64,000 bases of DNA from Taudactylus pleione (GCA_031769625.1 JAUIMM010000135.1:9909501-9973500); one strand, 5' to 3'. Positions 15,461 through 32,948 are shown, counted from the stretch's first letter. Notes: generated from the letters alone by a model not told the origin. A program made the numbers and translations.

Positions 15461-16810
15461 TCTAATATACATTCTAACATGCATTATAACATTCTAACAT
15501 CCATTCTAACATTCTAATATACATTAAAACATTCATTATAACATTCTAACATCCATTATAACTTTCTAACATACATTATAACATTCTAATATACATTTTA
15601 ATATCCATTATAACATTCTAACATACATTATAACATTCTAATATACATTCTAACATCCATTATAACATTCTAACATACAATATAACATTGTAACATACAT
15701 TATAACATTCTAATATACATTCTAACATCCATTATAACATTCTAACATACATTATAACAATCTAAAATACTTTCTAACATCCATTATAACATCCTAACAT
15801 ACATAATAACATTCTAACATACTTTCTAACATCCATAATAACATTCTAACATACATTCTATCATTCTACCATACATTCTAACATTCTAATATACATTCTA
15901 ACATCCACTATAACATTCTAACATCCATAATAACATTCTAACATACATTCTATCATTCTACTATACATTCTAACATTCTAATATACATTCTAACATCCAC
16001 TATAACATTCTAACATCCATTCTAACATTCTAATGTACATTCTAACATCAATTATATCATTCTAACATCCATTTTAATATTCTAATATACATTATAACAT
16101 CCATTATAATATTCTAACATCCATTATAACATTCTAACATCCATTATAATATTCTAATATACATTCTAACATCCATTAGAACATTCTAACATACATTCTA
16201 ACATTCTAATATACATTCTAAAATACATTATAACATTCTAACATACTTTCTAATATTCTAACATACATTCTAACATTATAATATACATTCTAACATCCAT
16301 TATAACATTCTAACATCCATTATAACATTTTAATATACATTCTAACATCAATTATAACATTCTAACATCCATTTTAACATTCTAATATATATTATAACAT
16401 CCATTATAATATTCTAACATCCATTATAACATTCTAACATCCATTATAATATTCTAATATACATTCTAACATCCATTATAACTTCTAAAATACACTATAA
16501 CATTCTAATATACATTCTAACATGCATTCTAACATACATTATAACATTCTAATATACATTATAACATCCATTATAACATTATAACATCCATTCTAACATT
16601 CTAATATACATTCTAACATCCATTATAACATTCTAACATACATTCTAACATTCTAATATACATTCTAAATTCAATTATAACATTCTAACATCCATTTTAA
16701 CATTCTAATATACATTATAACATCCATTATAATATTCTAACATCCATTATAATATTCTAACATCCATTATAACATTCTAACATCCATTATAAAATTCTAA
16801 TATACATTCT
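15461..16810. repeat. Segment copied at about 48,290-49,640
   Basis: This is ordinary satellite with no gene. It shares a distinctive order of variants with 48.3-49.6 kb: two CCACTATAAC steps separated by a CCATAATAAC step, then TATCATTCTACTATAC (15,951 and 48,774, offset 32,823). The same offset holds at TATAACATTT (16,321 and 49,144). The match breaks near 16,820/49,645. Small 20-bp differences lie at the left end. Confidence 0.75.
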
Positions 16811-19800
16811 AACATCCATAATAACATTCTAACATACATTCTAACATCCATAATAACCTTCTAACATACATTCTAACATTCTACCATACATTCTAACATT
16901 CTAATATACATTCTAACATCCGTTATAACTTTCTCACATCCATTCTAACATTCTAATATACATTCTAACATCAATTCTAACATTCTAACATCCATTTTAA
17001 TATTCTAATATACATTATAAAATCCATTATAATATTCTAACATCCATTATAACATTCTAACATCCATTAAAACATTCTAATATACATTCTAACATGCATT
17101 CTAACATACTTTATAACATTCTAATATACATTCTAACATCCATTAAAACATCCTAACATACATTATAACATTCTAATATACATTCTAATATCCATTATAA
17201 CATTATAACATACATTATAACATTCTAATATACATTCTAACGTCCATTATAACATTCTAACATACATTATAACATTCTAATATACATTCTAACATCCATT
17301 ATAACATTATAACATACTTTACAGCAATCTAATATACATTATAACCTCCATTATAACATGCTAACATACATTATAACATTCCAATATACATTCTAACATC
17401 CATTATAACATTCTTACATCCATAATAACATTCTAACATCCATTATAACATTCTAATATACATTATAACATTCTAATATACATTCTAACATCCATTATAA
17501 CATTCTAACATACACTATAACATTCTAATATACATTCTAACATGCATTCTAACATACATTATAACATTCTAATATACATTATAACATCCATTATAACATT
17601 ATAACATCCATTCTAACATTCTAATATACATTCTAACATCCATTATAACATTCTAACATACATTCTAACATTCTAATATACATTCTAAATTCAATTATAA
17701 CATTCTAACATCCATTTTAACATTCTAATATACATTATAACATCCATTATAATATTCTAACATCCATTATAATATTCTAACATCCATTATAACATTCTAA
17801 CATCCATTATAAAATTCTAATATACATTCTAACATCCATAATAACATTCTAACATACATTCTAACATCCATAATAACCTTCTAACATACATTCTAACATT
17901 CTACCATACATTCTAACATTCTAATATACATTCTAACATCCGTTATAACTTTCTCACATCCATTCTAACATTCTAATATACATTCTAACATCAATTCTAA
18001 CATTCTAACATCCATTTTAATATTCTAATATACATTATAAAATCCATTATAATATTCTAACATCCATTATAACATTCTAACATCCATTATAATATTCTAA
18101 TATACATTCTAACATCCATTAGAACATTCTAACATACATTCTAACATTCTAATATACATTCTAAAATACATTATAACATTCTAACATACTTTCTAATATT
18201 CTAACATACATTCTAACATTATAATATACATTCTAACATCCATTATAACATTCTAACATCCATTATAACATTTTAATATACATTCTAACATCAATTATAA
18301 CATTCTAACATCCATTTTAACATTCTAATATATATTATAACATCCATTATAATATTCTAACATCCATTATAACATTCTAACATCCATTATAATATTCTAA
18401 TATACATTCTAACATCCATTATAACTTCTAAAATACACTATAACATTCTAATATACATTCTAACATGCATTCTAACATACATTATAACATTCTAATATAC
18501 ATTATAACATCCATTATAACATTATAACATCCATTCTAACATTCTAATATACATTCTAACATCCATTATAACATTCTAACATACATTCTAACATTCTAAT
18601 ATACATTCTAAATTCAATTATAACATTCTAACATCCATTTTAACATTCTAATATACATTATAACATCCATTATAATATTCTAACATCCATTATAATATTC
18701 TAACATCCATTATAACATTCTAACATCCATTATAAAATTCTAATATACATTCTAACATCCATAATAACATTCTAACATACATTCTAACATCCATAATAAC
18801 CTTCTAACATACATTCTAACATTCTACCATACATTCTAACATTCTAATATACATTCTAACATCCGTTATAACTTTCTCACATCCATTCTAACATTCTAAT
18901 ATACATTCTAACATCAATTCTAACATTCTAACATCCATTTTAATATTCTAATATACATTATAAAATCCATTATAATATTCTAACATCCATTATAACATTC
19001 TAACATCCATTAAAACATTCTAATATACATTCTAACATGCATTCTAACATACTTTATAACATTCTAATATACATTCTAACATCCATTAAAACATCCTAAC
19101 ATACATTATAACATTCTAATATACATTCTAATATCCATTATAACATTATAACATACATTATAACATTCTAATATACATTCTAACGTCCATTATAACATTC
19201 TAACATACATTATAACATTCTAATATACATTCTAACATCCATTATAACATTATAACATACTTTACAGCAATCTAATATACATTATAACCTCCATTATAAC
19301 ATGCTAACATACATTATAACATTCCAATATACATTCTAACATCCATTATAACATTCTTACATCCATAATAACATTCTAACATCCATTATAACATTCTAAT
19401 ATACATTATAACATTCTAATATACATTCTAACATCCATTATAACATTCTAACATCCATTTTAACATTCTAATATATATTATAACATCCATTATAATATTC
19501 TAACATCCATTATAACATTCTAACATCCATTATAATATTCTAATATACATTCTAACATCCATTATAACTTCTAAAATACACTATAACATTCTAATATACA
19601 TTCTAACATGCATTCTAACATACATTATAACATTCTAATATACATTATAACATCCATTATAACATTATAACATCCATTCTAACATTCTAATATACATTCT
19701 AACATCCATTATAACATTCTAACATACATTCTAACATTCTAATATACATTCTAAATTCAATTATAACATTCTAACATCCATTTTAACATTCTAATATACA

Positions 19801-22533
19801 TTATAACATCCATTATAATATTCTAACATCCATTATAATATTCTAACATCCATTATAACATTCTAACATCCATTATAAAATTCTAATATACATTCTAACA
19901 TCCATAATAACATTCTAACATACATTCTAACATCCATAATAACCTTCTAACATACATTCTAACATTCTACCATACATTCTAACATTCTAATATACATTCT
20001 AACATCCGTTATAACTTTCTCACATCCATTCTAACATTCTAATATACATTCTAACATCAATTCTAACATTCTAACATCCATTTTAATATTCTAATATACA
20101 TTATAAAATCCATTATAATATTCTAACATCCATTATAACATTCTAACATCCATTAAAACATTCTAATATACATTCTAACATGCATTCTAACATACTTTAT
20201 AACATTCTAATATACATTCTAACATCCATTAAAACATCCTAACATACATTATAACATTCTAATATACATTCTAATATCCATTATAACATTATAACATACA
20301 TTATAACATTCTAATATACATTCTAACGTCCATTATAACATTCTAACATACATTATAACATTCTAATATACATTCTAACATCCATTATAACATTATAACA
20401 TACTTTACAGCAATCTAATATACATTATAACCTCCATTATAACATGTTAACATACATTATAACATTCCAATATACATTCTAACATCCATTATAACATTCT
20501 TACATCCATAATAACATTCTAACATCCATTATAACATTCTAATATACATTATAACATTCTAATATACATTCTAACATCCATTATAACATTCTAACATACA
20601 CTATAACATTCTAATATACATTCTAACATGCATTCTAACATACATTATAACATTCTAATATACATTATAACATCCATTATAACATTATAACATCCATTCT
20701 AACATTCTAATATACATTCTAACATCCATTATAACATTCTAACATACATTCTAACATTCTAATATACATTCTAAATTCAATTATAACATTCTAACATCCA
20801 TTTTAACATTCTAATATACATTATAACATCCATTATAATATTCTAACATCCATTATAATATTCTAACATCCATTATAACATTCTAACATCCATTATAAAA
20901 TTCTAATATACATTCTAACATCCATAATAACATTCTAACATACATTCTAACATCCATAATAACCTTCTAACATACATTCTAACATTCTACCATACATTCT
21001 AACATTCTAATATACATTCTAACATCCGTTATAACTTTCTCACATCCATTCTAACATTCTAATATACATTCTAACATCAATTCTAACATTCTAACATCCA
21101 TTTTAATATTCTAATATACATTATAAAATCCATTATAATATTCTAACATCCATTATAACATTCTAACATCCATTATAATATTCTAATATACATTCTAACA
21201 TCCATTAGAACATTCTAACATACATTCTAACATTCTAATATACATTCTAAAATACATTATAACATTCTAACATACTTTCTAATATTCTAACATACATTCT
21301 AACATTATAATATACATTCTAACATCCATTATAACATTCTAACATCCATTATAACATTTTAATATACATTCTAACATCAATTATAACATTCTAACATCCA
21401 TTTTAACATTCTAATATATATTATAACATCCATTATAATATTCTAACATCCATTATAACATTCTAACATCCATTATAATATTCTAATATACATTCTAACA
21501 TCCATTATAACTTCTAAAATACACTATAACATTCTAATATACATTCTAACATGCATTCTAACATACATTATAACATTCTAATATACATTATAACATCCAT
21601 TATAACATTATAACATCCATTCTAACATTCTAATATACATTCTAACATCCATTATAACATTCTAACATACATTCTAACATTCTAATATACATTCTAAATT
21701 CAATTATAACATTCTAACATCCATTTTAACATTCTAATATACATTATAACATCCATTATAATATTCTAACATCCATTATAATATTCTAACATCCATTATA
21801 ACATTCTAACATCCATTATAAAATTCTAATATACATTCTAACATCCATAATAACATTCTAACATACATTCTAACATCCATAATAACCTTCTAACATACAT
21901 TCTAACATTCTACCATACATTCTAACATTCTAATATACATTCTAACATCCGTTATAACTTTCTCACATCCATTCTAACATTCTAATATACATTCTAACAT
22001 CAATTCTAACATTCTAACATCCATTTTAATATTCTAATATACATTATAAAATCCATTATAATATTCTAACATCCATTATAACATTCTAACATCCATTAAA
22101 ACATTCTAATATACATTCTAACATGCATTCTAACATACTTTATAACATTCTAATATACATTCTAACATCCATTAAAACATCCTAACATACATTATAACAT
22201 TCTAATATACATTCTAATATCCATTATAACATTATAACATACATTATAACATTCTAATATACATTCTAACGTCCATTATAACATTCTAACATACATTATA
22301 ACATTCTAATATACATTCTAACATCCATTATAACATTATAACATACTTTACAGCAATCTAATATACATTATAACCTCCATTATAACATGCTAACATACAT
22401 TATAACATTCCAATATACATTCTAACATCCATTATAACATTCTTACATCCATAATAACATTCTAACATCCATTATAACATTCTAATATACATTATAACAT
22501 TCTAATATACATTCTAACATCCATTATAACATT
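16350..22533. repeat. 3,086-bp tandem higher-order repeat, two copies
   Basis: Two nearly identical copies run about 16,350-19,435 and 19,436-22,521. Markers sit exactly 3,086 bp apart: ACAGCAATCT at 17,321/20,407 and 19,264/22,350, and the TACACTATAA variant at 17,511/20,597. Only a few substitutions are visible, for example ATGCTAAC against ATGTTAAC near 20,445. Inside each copy the marker spacing is 1,943 then 1,143, so each unit is itself compound. The period is 2 modulo 4, in line with two one-base-deletion alleles per unit (18,425 and 19,568 in the first interval). Confidence 0.9.
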
Positions 22534-25250
22534 CTAACATACATTCTAATATTCTAATATACATTCTAAATTACATTATAACATTCTTAAATACTTTCTA
22601 ATATTCTAACATACATTCTAACATTCTAATATACATTCTAACATCCATTATAACATTCTAACATCCATTATAATATTCTAATATACATTCTAACATCAAT
22701 TATAACATTCTAACATCCATTTTAACATTCTAATATATATTATAACATCCATTATAATATTCTAACATCCATTATAACATTCTAACATCCATTATAATAT
22801 TCTAATATACATTCTAACATCCAATATAACTTCTAAAATACACTATAACATTCTAATATACATTCTAACATGCATTCTAACATACATTATAACATTCTAA
22901 TATACATTATAACATCCATTATAACATTATAACATCCATTCTAACATTCTAATATACATTCTAACATCCATTATAACATTCTAACATACTTTCTAACATT
23001 CTAATATACATTCTAAAATCAAAATTTAACATTCTAACATCCATTTTAACATTCTAATATACATTATAACATCCAATATAATTTTCTAACATCCATTGTA
23101 ATATTCTAACATCCATTATAACATTCTAACATCCATTATAACATTCTAATATACATTCTAACATCCATTATAACATTCTAACATACATTATAACATTCTA
23201 ATATACATTCTAACATGCATTATAACATTCTAACATCCATTCTAACATTCTAATATACATTAAAACATTCATTATAACATTCTAACATCCATTATAACAT
23301 TCTAACATACATTATAACATTCTAATATACATTTTAATATCCATTATAACATTCTAACATACATTATAACATTCTATTATACATTCTAACATCCATTATA
23401 ACATTCTAACATACAATATAACATTGTAACATACATTATAACATTCTAATATACATTCTAACATCCATTATAACATTCTAACATACATTATAACAATCTA
23501 AAATACATTCTAACATCCATTATAACATTCTAACATACATAATAACATTTTAACATACATTCTAACATCCATAATAACATTCTAACATACTTTCTATCAT
23601 TCTACTCTACATTCTAACATTCTAATATACATTCTAACATCCACTATAACATTCTAACATCCATTCTAACATTCTAATATACATTCTAACATCAATTATA
23701 TCATTCTAACATCCATTTTAATATTCTAATATACATTATAACATCCATTATAATATTCTAACATCCATTATAACATTCTAACATCCATTATAATATTCTA
23801 ATATACATTCTAACATCCATTAGAACATTCTAACATACATTCTAACATTCTAATATACATTCTAAAATACATTATAACATTCTAACATACTTTCTAATAT
23901 TCTAACATCCATTCTAACATTATAATATACATTCTAACATCCATTATAACATTCTAACATCCATTATAACATTTTAATATACATTCTAACATCAATTATA
24001 ACATTCTAACATCCATTTTAACATTCTAATATATATTATAACATCCATTATAATATTCTAACATCCACTATAACATTCTAACATCCATTATAATATTCTA
24101 ATATACATTCTAACATCCATTATAACTTCTAAAATACACTATAACATTCTAATATACATTCTAACATGCATTCTAACATACATTATAACATTCTAATATA
24201 CATTATAACATCCATTATAACATTATAACATCCATTCTAACATTCTAATATACATTCTAACATCCATTATAACATTCTAACATACATTCTAACATTCTAA
24301 TATACATTCTAAATTCAATTATAACATTCTAACATCCATTTTAACATTCTAATATACATTATAACATCCATTATAATATTCTAACATCCATTATAATATT
24401 CTAACATCCATTATAACATTCTAACATCCATTATAAAATTCTAATATACATTCTAACATCCATAATAACATTCTAACATACATTCTAACATCCATAATAA
24501 CCTTCTAACATACATTCTAACATTCTACCATACATTCTAACATTCTAATATACATTCTAACATCCATTATAACTTTCTCACATCCATTCTAACATTCTAA
24601 TATACATTCTAACATCAATTCTAACATTCTAACATCCATTTTAATATTCCAATATACATTATAAAATCCATTATAATATTCTAACATCCATTATAACATT
24701 CTAACATCCATTAAAACATTCTAATATACATTCTAAAATGCATTCTAACATACTTTATAACATTCTAATATACATTCTAACATCCATTAAAACATCATAA
24801 CATACATTATAACATTCTAATATACATTCTAATATCCATTATAACATTATAACATACATTATAACATTCTAATATACATTCTAACGTCCATTATAACATT
24901 CTAACATACATTATAACATTCTAATTTACATTCTAACATCAATTATAACATTATAACATACTTTACAGCAATCTAATATACATTATAACCTCCATTATAA
25001 CATGCTAACATACATTATAACATTCCAATATACATTCTAACATCCATTATAACATTCTTACATCCATAATAACATTCTAACATCCATTATAACATTCTAA
25101 TATACATTATAACATTCTAATATACATTCTAACATCCATTATAACATTCTAACATACATTCTAACATTCTAATATACATTCTAAAATACATTATAACATT
25201 CTAACATACTTTCTAATATTCTAACATACATTCTAACATTCTAATATACA
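21040..25250. repeat. 2,615-bp tandem repeat, first locus
   Basis: About 1.6 copies. ACAGCAATCT at 22,350 and 24,965 and the deletion allele at 21,511 and 24,126 are both 2,615 bp apart, and the GAACATTC variant follows the same spacing. The block overlaps the right part of the 3,086-bp repeat, so the two periods share sequence. A matching block with the same period lies at 52.9-57.1 kb. The spacing of deletion alleles inside is 1,319 then 1,296, so the unit looks like a dimer of about 1.3 kb. Confidence 0.85.
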
Positions 25251-26030
25251 TTCTAACATCCATTATAATTTTCTAAAATCCATTATAACATTCTAACATC
25301 CATTATAATATTCAAATATACATTCTAACATCCATTATAACCTTCAAAAATACACTATAACATTCTAATATACATTCTAACATGCATTCTAACATACATT
25401 ATAACATTATAATATACATTATAACATCCATTATAACATTATAACATACATTCTAACATTCTAATATACATTCTAACATCCATTATAACATTATAACATA
25501 CATTCTAACATTCTAATATACATTCTAAAATCAATTATAACATTCTAACATCCATTTTAACATTCTAATATACATTCTAACATCCATTATAATATTCTAT
25601 CATCCATTATAATATTCTAACATCCATTATAACATTCTAATATACATTCTAACATCCATTATAACATTCTAACATACATTATAACATTCTAATATACATT
25701 CTAACATGCATTATAACATTCTAACATCCATTCTAACATTCTAATATACATTAAAACATTCATTATAACATTCTAACATCCATTAAAACATTCATTATAA
25801 CATTCTAACATCCATTAAAAACATTCTAACATACATTATAACATTCTAATAATCATTTTAATATCCATTATAACATTCTAACATACATTATAACATTCTA
25901 ATATACATTCTAACATCCATTATAACATTCTAACATACAATAAAACATTGTAACATTTATTATAACATTCTAATTTACATTCTAACATCCATTATAACAT
26001 TCTAACATCCACTATAACAATCTAAAAAAC
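25251..26030. repeat. Satellite between tandem blocks, more diverged
   Basis: This is ordinary array with no gene, and it carries more private variants than its neighbours: CCTTCAAAAATAC near 25,341, AATAATCATT near 25,850, ACATTTATTATAAC near 25,953 and CTAAAAAACATT near 26,022. It also holds the private one-base insertion at 25,811-25,830. Reduced homogenisation is one explanation; an older segment is another. Confidence 0.6.
25811..25830. repeat. Private one-base insertion (register slip +1)
   Basis: The step that elsewhere reads CATTAAAACATT has one extra A here (CATTAAAAACATT). It is one of three single-copy slips found and is needed to explain why the 24,965-28,661 landmark interval (3,696 bp) is 0 modulo 4 despite holding one deletion allele. 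Confidence 0.85.
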
Positions 26031-29000
26031 ATTCTAACATCCATTATAACATTCTAACATACATAATAACATTCTAACATACATTCTAACATCCATAATA
26101 ACATTCTAACATACATTCTTACATTCTACCATACATTCTAACATTCTAATATACATTCTAACATCCATTATAACATTCTAACATCCATCCTAACATTCTA
26201 ATATACATTCTAACATCAATTATAACATTCTAACATCCATTTTAATATTCTAATATACATTATAACATCCATTATAATATTCTAACATCCATTATAACAT
26301 CCTAACATCCATTCTAACATTCTAATATACATTCTAATATCCATTGTAACATTCTAACCTACATTATAACATTCTAATATACTTTATAGTCTCCATTATA
26401 ACATGCTAACATACAATATAACATTCCAATATACATTCTATCATCCATTATAACATTCTTACATCCATAATAACATTCTAACATCCATTATTACATTCTA
26501 ATATACATTATAACATTCTAATATACATTCTAACATCCATTATAACATTGTAACATACATTCTAACATTCTAATATACATTCTAAAATACATTATAACCT
26601 TCTAACATACTTTCTAATATTCTAACATACATTCTAACATTCTAATATACATTCTAACATCCATTATAACATTCTAACATCCATTATAATATTCTAGTAT
26701 ACATTCTAACATCCATTATAACCTTATAAAATACACTATAACATTCTAATATACATTCTAACATGCATTCTAACATACATTATAACATTCTAATATACAT
26801 TATAACATCCATTATAACATTATAACATCCATTCTAACATTCTAATATACATTCTAACATCCATTATAATTTTCTAACATCCATTGTAATATTCTAACAT
26901 CCATTATAACATTCTAACATCCATTATAACATTCTAATATACATTCTAACATCCATTATAACATTCTAACATACATTATAACATTCTAATATACATTCTA
27001 ACATGCATTATAACATTCTAACATCCATTCTAACATTCTATTATACATTAAAACATTCATTATAACATTCTAACATCCATTATAACATTCTAACATACAT
27101 TATAACATTCTAATATACATTTTAATATCCATTATAACATTCTAACATACATTATAACATTCTATTATACATTCTAACATCCATTTTAACATTCTAACAT
27201 ACAATATAACATTGTAACATACATTATAACATTCTAATATACATTCTAACATCCATTATAACATTCTAACATACATTATAACAATCTAAAATACATTCTA
27301 GCATCCATTATAACATTCTAACATACATAATAACATTTTAACATACATTCTAACATACATTCTAACATCCATAATAACATTCTAACGTACATTCTATCAT
27401 TCTACTATACATTCTAACATTCTAATATACATTCTAACATCCACTATAACATTCTAACATCCATTCTAACATTCTAACATCCATTATAATATTCTAATAT
27501 ACATTCTAACATCCATTATAACATTCTAACATACATTCTAACATTCTAATATACATTCTAAAATACATTATAACATTCTAACATACTTTCTAATATTCTA
27601 ACATACATTCTAACATTATAATATACATTCTAACATCCATTATAACATTCTAACATCCATTCTAACATTCTAATATACATTCTAACATCAATTATAACAT
27701 TCTAACATCCATTTTAACATTCTAATATATATTATAACATCAATTAAAATATTCTAACATCCATTATAACATTCTAACATCCATTATAATATTCTAATAT
27801 ACATTCTAACATCCATTATAACTTCTAAAATACACTATAACATTCTAATATACATTCTAACATGCATTCTAACATACATTATAACATTCTAATATACATT
27901 ATAACATCCATTATAACATTATAACATCCATTCTAACATTCTAATATACATTCTAACATCCATTATAACATTCTAACATACATTCTAACTTTCTAATATA
28001 CATTCTAAATTCAATTATAACATTCTAACATCCATTTTAACATTCTAATATACATTATAACATCCATTATAATATTCTAACATCCATTATAATATTCTAA
28101 TATCCATTATAACATTCTAACATCCATTATAAAATTCTAATATACATTCTAACATCCATAATAACATTCTAACATACATTCTAACATCCATAATAACCTT
28201 CTAACATACATTCTAACATTCTACCATACATTCTAACATTCTAATATACATTCTAACATCCATTATAACTTTCTCACATCCATTCTAACATTCTAATATA
28301 CATTCTAACATCAATTCTAACATTCTAACATCCATTTTAATATTCCAATTTACATTATAAAATCCATTATAATATTCTAACATCCATTATAACATTCTAA
28401 CATCCATTAAAACATTCTAATATACATTCTAAAATGCATTCTAACATACTTTATAACATTCTAATATACATTCTAACATCCATTAAAACATCCTAACATA
28501 CATTATAACATTCTGATATACATTCTAATATCCATTATAACATTATAACATACATTATAACATTCTAATATACATTCTAACGTCCATTATAACATTCTAA
28601 CATACATTATAACATTCTAATATACATTCTAACATCAATTATAACATTATAACATACTTTACAGCAATCTAATATACATTATAACCTCCATTATAACATG
28701 CTAACATCCATTATAACATTCTAACATACATAATAACATTCTAACATACAATCTAACATCCATAATAACATTCTAACATACATTCTTACATTCTACCATA
28801 CATTCTAACATTCTAATATACATTCTAACATCCATTATAACATTCTAACATCCATCCTAACATTCTAATATACATTCTAACATCAATTATAACATTCTAA
28901 CATCCATTTTAATATTCTAATATACATTATAACATCCATTATAATATTCTAACATCCATTATAACATCCTAACATCCATTCTAACATTCTAATATACATT

Positions 29001-31384
29001 CTAATATCCATTGTAACATTCTAACATACATTATAACATTCTAATATACTTTATAGTCTCCATTATAACATGCTAACATACAATATAACATTCCAATATA
29101 CATTCTATCATCCATTATAACATTCTTACATCCATAATAACATTCTAACATCCATTATTACATTCTAATATACATTATAACATTCTAATATACATTCTAA
29201 CATCCATTATAACATTGTAACATACATTCTAACATTCTAATATACATTCTAAAATACATTATAACATTCTAACATACTTTCTAATATTCTAACATACATT
29301 CTAACATTCTAATATACATTCTAACATCCATTATAACATTCTAACATCCATTATAATATTCTAGTATACATTCTAACATCCATTATAACCTTATAAAATA
29401 CACTATAACATTCTAATATACATTCTAACATGCATTCTAACATACATTATAACATTCTAATATACATTATAACATCCATTATAACATTATAACATCCATT
29501 CTAACATTCTAATATACATTCTAACATCCATTATAATTTTCTAACATCCATTGTAATATTCTAACATCCATTATAACATTCTAACATCCATTATAACATT
29601 CTAATATACATTCTAACATCCATTATAACATTCTAACATACATTATAACATTCTAATATACATTCTAACATGCATTATAACATTCTAACATCCATTCTAA
29701 CATTCTAATATACATTAAAACATTCATTATAACATTCTAACATCCATTATAACATTCTAACATACATTATAACATTCTAATATACATTTTAATATCCATT
29801 ATAACATTCTAACATACATTATAACATTCTATTATACATTCTAACATCCATTTTAACATTCTAACATACAATATAACATTGTAACATACATTATAACATT
29901 CTAATATACATTCTAACATCCATTATAACATTCTAACATACATTATAACAATTTAAAATACATTCTAGCATCCATTATAACATTCTAACATACATAATAA
30001 CATTTTAACATACATTCTAACATACATTCTAACATCCATAATAACATTCTAACGTACATTCTATCATTCTACTATACATTCTAACATTCTAATATACATT
30101 CTAACATCCACTATAACATTCTAACATCCATTCTAACATTCTAACATCCATTATAATATTCTAATATACATTCTAACATCCATTATAACATTCTAACATA
30201 CATTCTAACATTCTAATATACATTCTAAAATACATTATAACATTCTAACATACTTTCTAATATTCTAACATACATTCTAACATTATAATATACATTCTAA
30301 CATCCATTATAACATTCTAACATCCATTCTAACATTCTAATATACATTCTAACATCAATTATAACATTCTAACATCCATTTTAACATTCTAATATATATT
30401 ATAACATCAATTAAAATATTCTAACATCCATTATAACATTCTAACATCCATTATAATATTCTAATATACATTCTAACATCCATTATAACTTCTAAAATAC
30501 ACTATAACATTCTAATATACATTCTAACATGCATTCTAACATACATTATAACATTCTAATATACATTATAACATCCATTATAACATTATAACATCCATTC
30601 TAACATTCTAATATACATTCTAACATCCATTATAACATTCTAACATACATTCTAACTTTCTAATATACATTCTAAATTCAATTATAACATTCTAACATCC
30701 ATTTTAACATTCTAATATACATTATAACATCCATTATAATATTCTAACATCCATTATAATATTCTAATATCCATTATAACATTCTAACATCCATTATAAA
30801 ATTCTAATATACATTCTAACATCCATAATAACATTCTAACATACATTCTAACATCCATAATAACCTTCTAACATACATTCTAACATTCTACCATACATTC
30901 TAACATTCTAATATACATTCTAACATCCATTATAACTTTCTCACATCCATTCTAACATTCTAATATACATTCTAACATCAATTCTAACATTCTAACATCC
31001 ATTTTAATATTCCAATATACATTATAAAATCCATTATAATATTCTAACATCCATTATAACATTCTAACATCCATTAAAACATTCTAATATACATTCTAAA
31101 ATGCATTCTAACATACTTTATAACATTCTAATATACATTCTAACATCCATTAAAACATCCTAACATACATTATAACATTCTGATATACATTCTAATATCC
31201 ATTATAACATTATAACATACATTATAACATTCTAATATACATTCTAACGTCCATTATAACATTCTAACATACATTATAACATTCTAATATACATTCTAAC
31301 ATCAATTATAACATTATAACATACTTTACAGCAATCTAATATACATTATAACCTCCATTATAACATGCTAACATACATTATAAC
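26031..31384. repeat. 2,667-bp tandem higher-order repeat, two copies
   Basis: Copies run about 26,031-28,697 and 28,698-31,364, with a short overrun to about 31,384. Shared private markers include ACTTTATAGT (26,381 and 29,048) and ACAGCAATCT (28,661 and 31,328), both 2,667 bp apart. The junction is visible near 28,690-28,705, where the ACAGCAATCT segment passes within a few octamers into CCATTATAAC followed by ACATAATAAC. Differences between copies are isolated substitutions, for example ACCTACATT near 26,356 against ACATACATT. Confidence 0.9.
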
Positions 31385-31639
31385 ATTCCAATATACATTC
31401 TAACATCCATTATTACATTCTTACATCCATAATAACATTCTAACATCCATTATAACATTCTAATATACATTATAACATTCTAATATACATTCTAACATCC
31501 ATTATAACATTCTAACATACATTCTAACATTCTAATATACATTCTAAATTACATTATAACATTCTTACATACTTTCTAATATTCTAACATACATTCTAAC
31601 ATTCTAATATACATTCTAACATCCATTATAACATTCTAA

Positions 31640-31656
31640 CATTCTGATTTATACAT
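31640..31656. repeat. Two-base insertion variant, first copy
   Basis: A step normally reading CTAATATACATT reads CTGATTTATACATT here. That gives a two-base gain in the four-base register and one of the rare G residues. Found only here and 1,309 bp downstream. Confidence 0.85.
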
Positions 31657-32948
31657 TCTAACATCAATTATAACAAACTAACATCCATTTTAACATTCTA
31701 ATATATATTATAACATCCATTATAATATTCTAACATCCATTATAACATTCTAACATCCATTATAATATTCTAATATACATTCTAACATCCATTATAACTT
31801 CTAAAATACACTATAACATTCTAATATACATTCTAACATGCATTCTAACATACATTATAACATTCTAATATACATTATAACATCCATTATAACATTATAA
31901 CATCCATTCTAACATTCTAATATACATTCTAACATCCATTTTAACATTCTAACATACATTCTAACTTTCTAATATACATTCTAAATTCAATTATAACATT
32001 CTAACATCCATTTTAACATTCTAATATACATTATAACATCCATTATAATATTCTAACATCCATTATAATATTCTAATATCCATTATAACATTCTAACATC
32101 CATTATAAAATTCTAATATACATTCTAACATCCATAATAACATTCTAACATACATTCTAACATCCATAATAACCTTCTAACATTCATTCTAACATTCTAC
32201 CATACATTCTAACATTCTAATATACATTCTAACATCCATTATAACTTTCTCACATCCATTCTAACATTCTAATATACATTCTAACATCAATTCTAACATT
32301 CTAACATCCATTTTAATATTCCAATATACATTATAAAATCCATTATAATATTCTAACATCCATTATAACATTCTAACATCCATTAAAACATTCTAATATA
32401 CATTCTAAAATGCATTCTAACATACTTTATAACATTCTAATATACATTCTAACATCCATTAAAACATCCTAACATACATTATAACATTCTGATATACATT
32501 CTAATATCCATTATAACATTATAACATACATTATAACATTCTAATATACATTCTAACGTCCATTATAACATTCTAACATACATTATAACATTCTAATATA
32601 CATTCTAACATCAATTATAACATTATAACATACTTTACAGCAATCTAATATACATTATAACCTCCATTATAACATGCTAACATACATTATAACATTCCAA
32701 TATACATTCTAACATCCATTATTACATTCTTACATCCATAATAACATTCTAACATCCATTATAACATTCTAATATACATTATAACATTCTAATATACATT
32801 CTAACATCCATTATAACATTCTAACATACATTCTAACATTCTAATATACATTCTAAATTACATTATAACATTCTTACATACTTTCTAATATTCTAACATA
32901 CATTCTAACATTCTAATATACATTCTAACATCCATTATAACATTCTAA

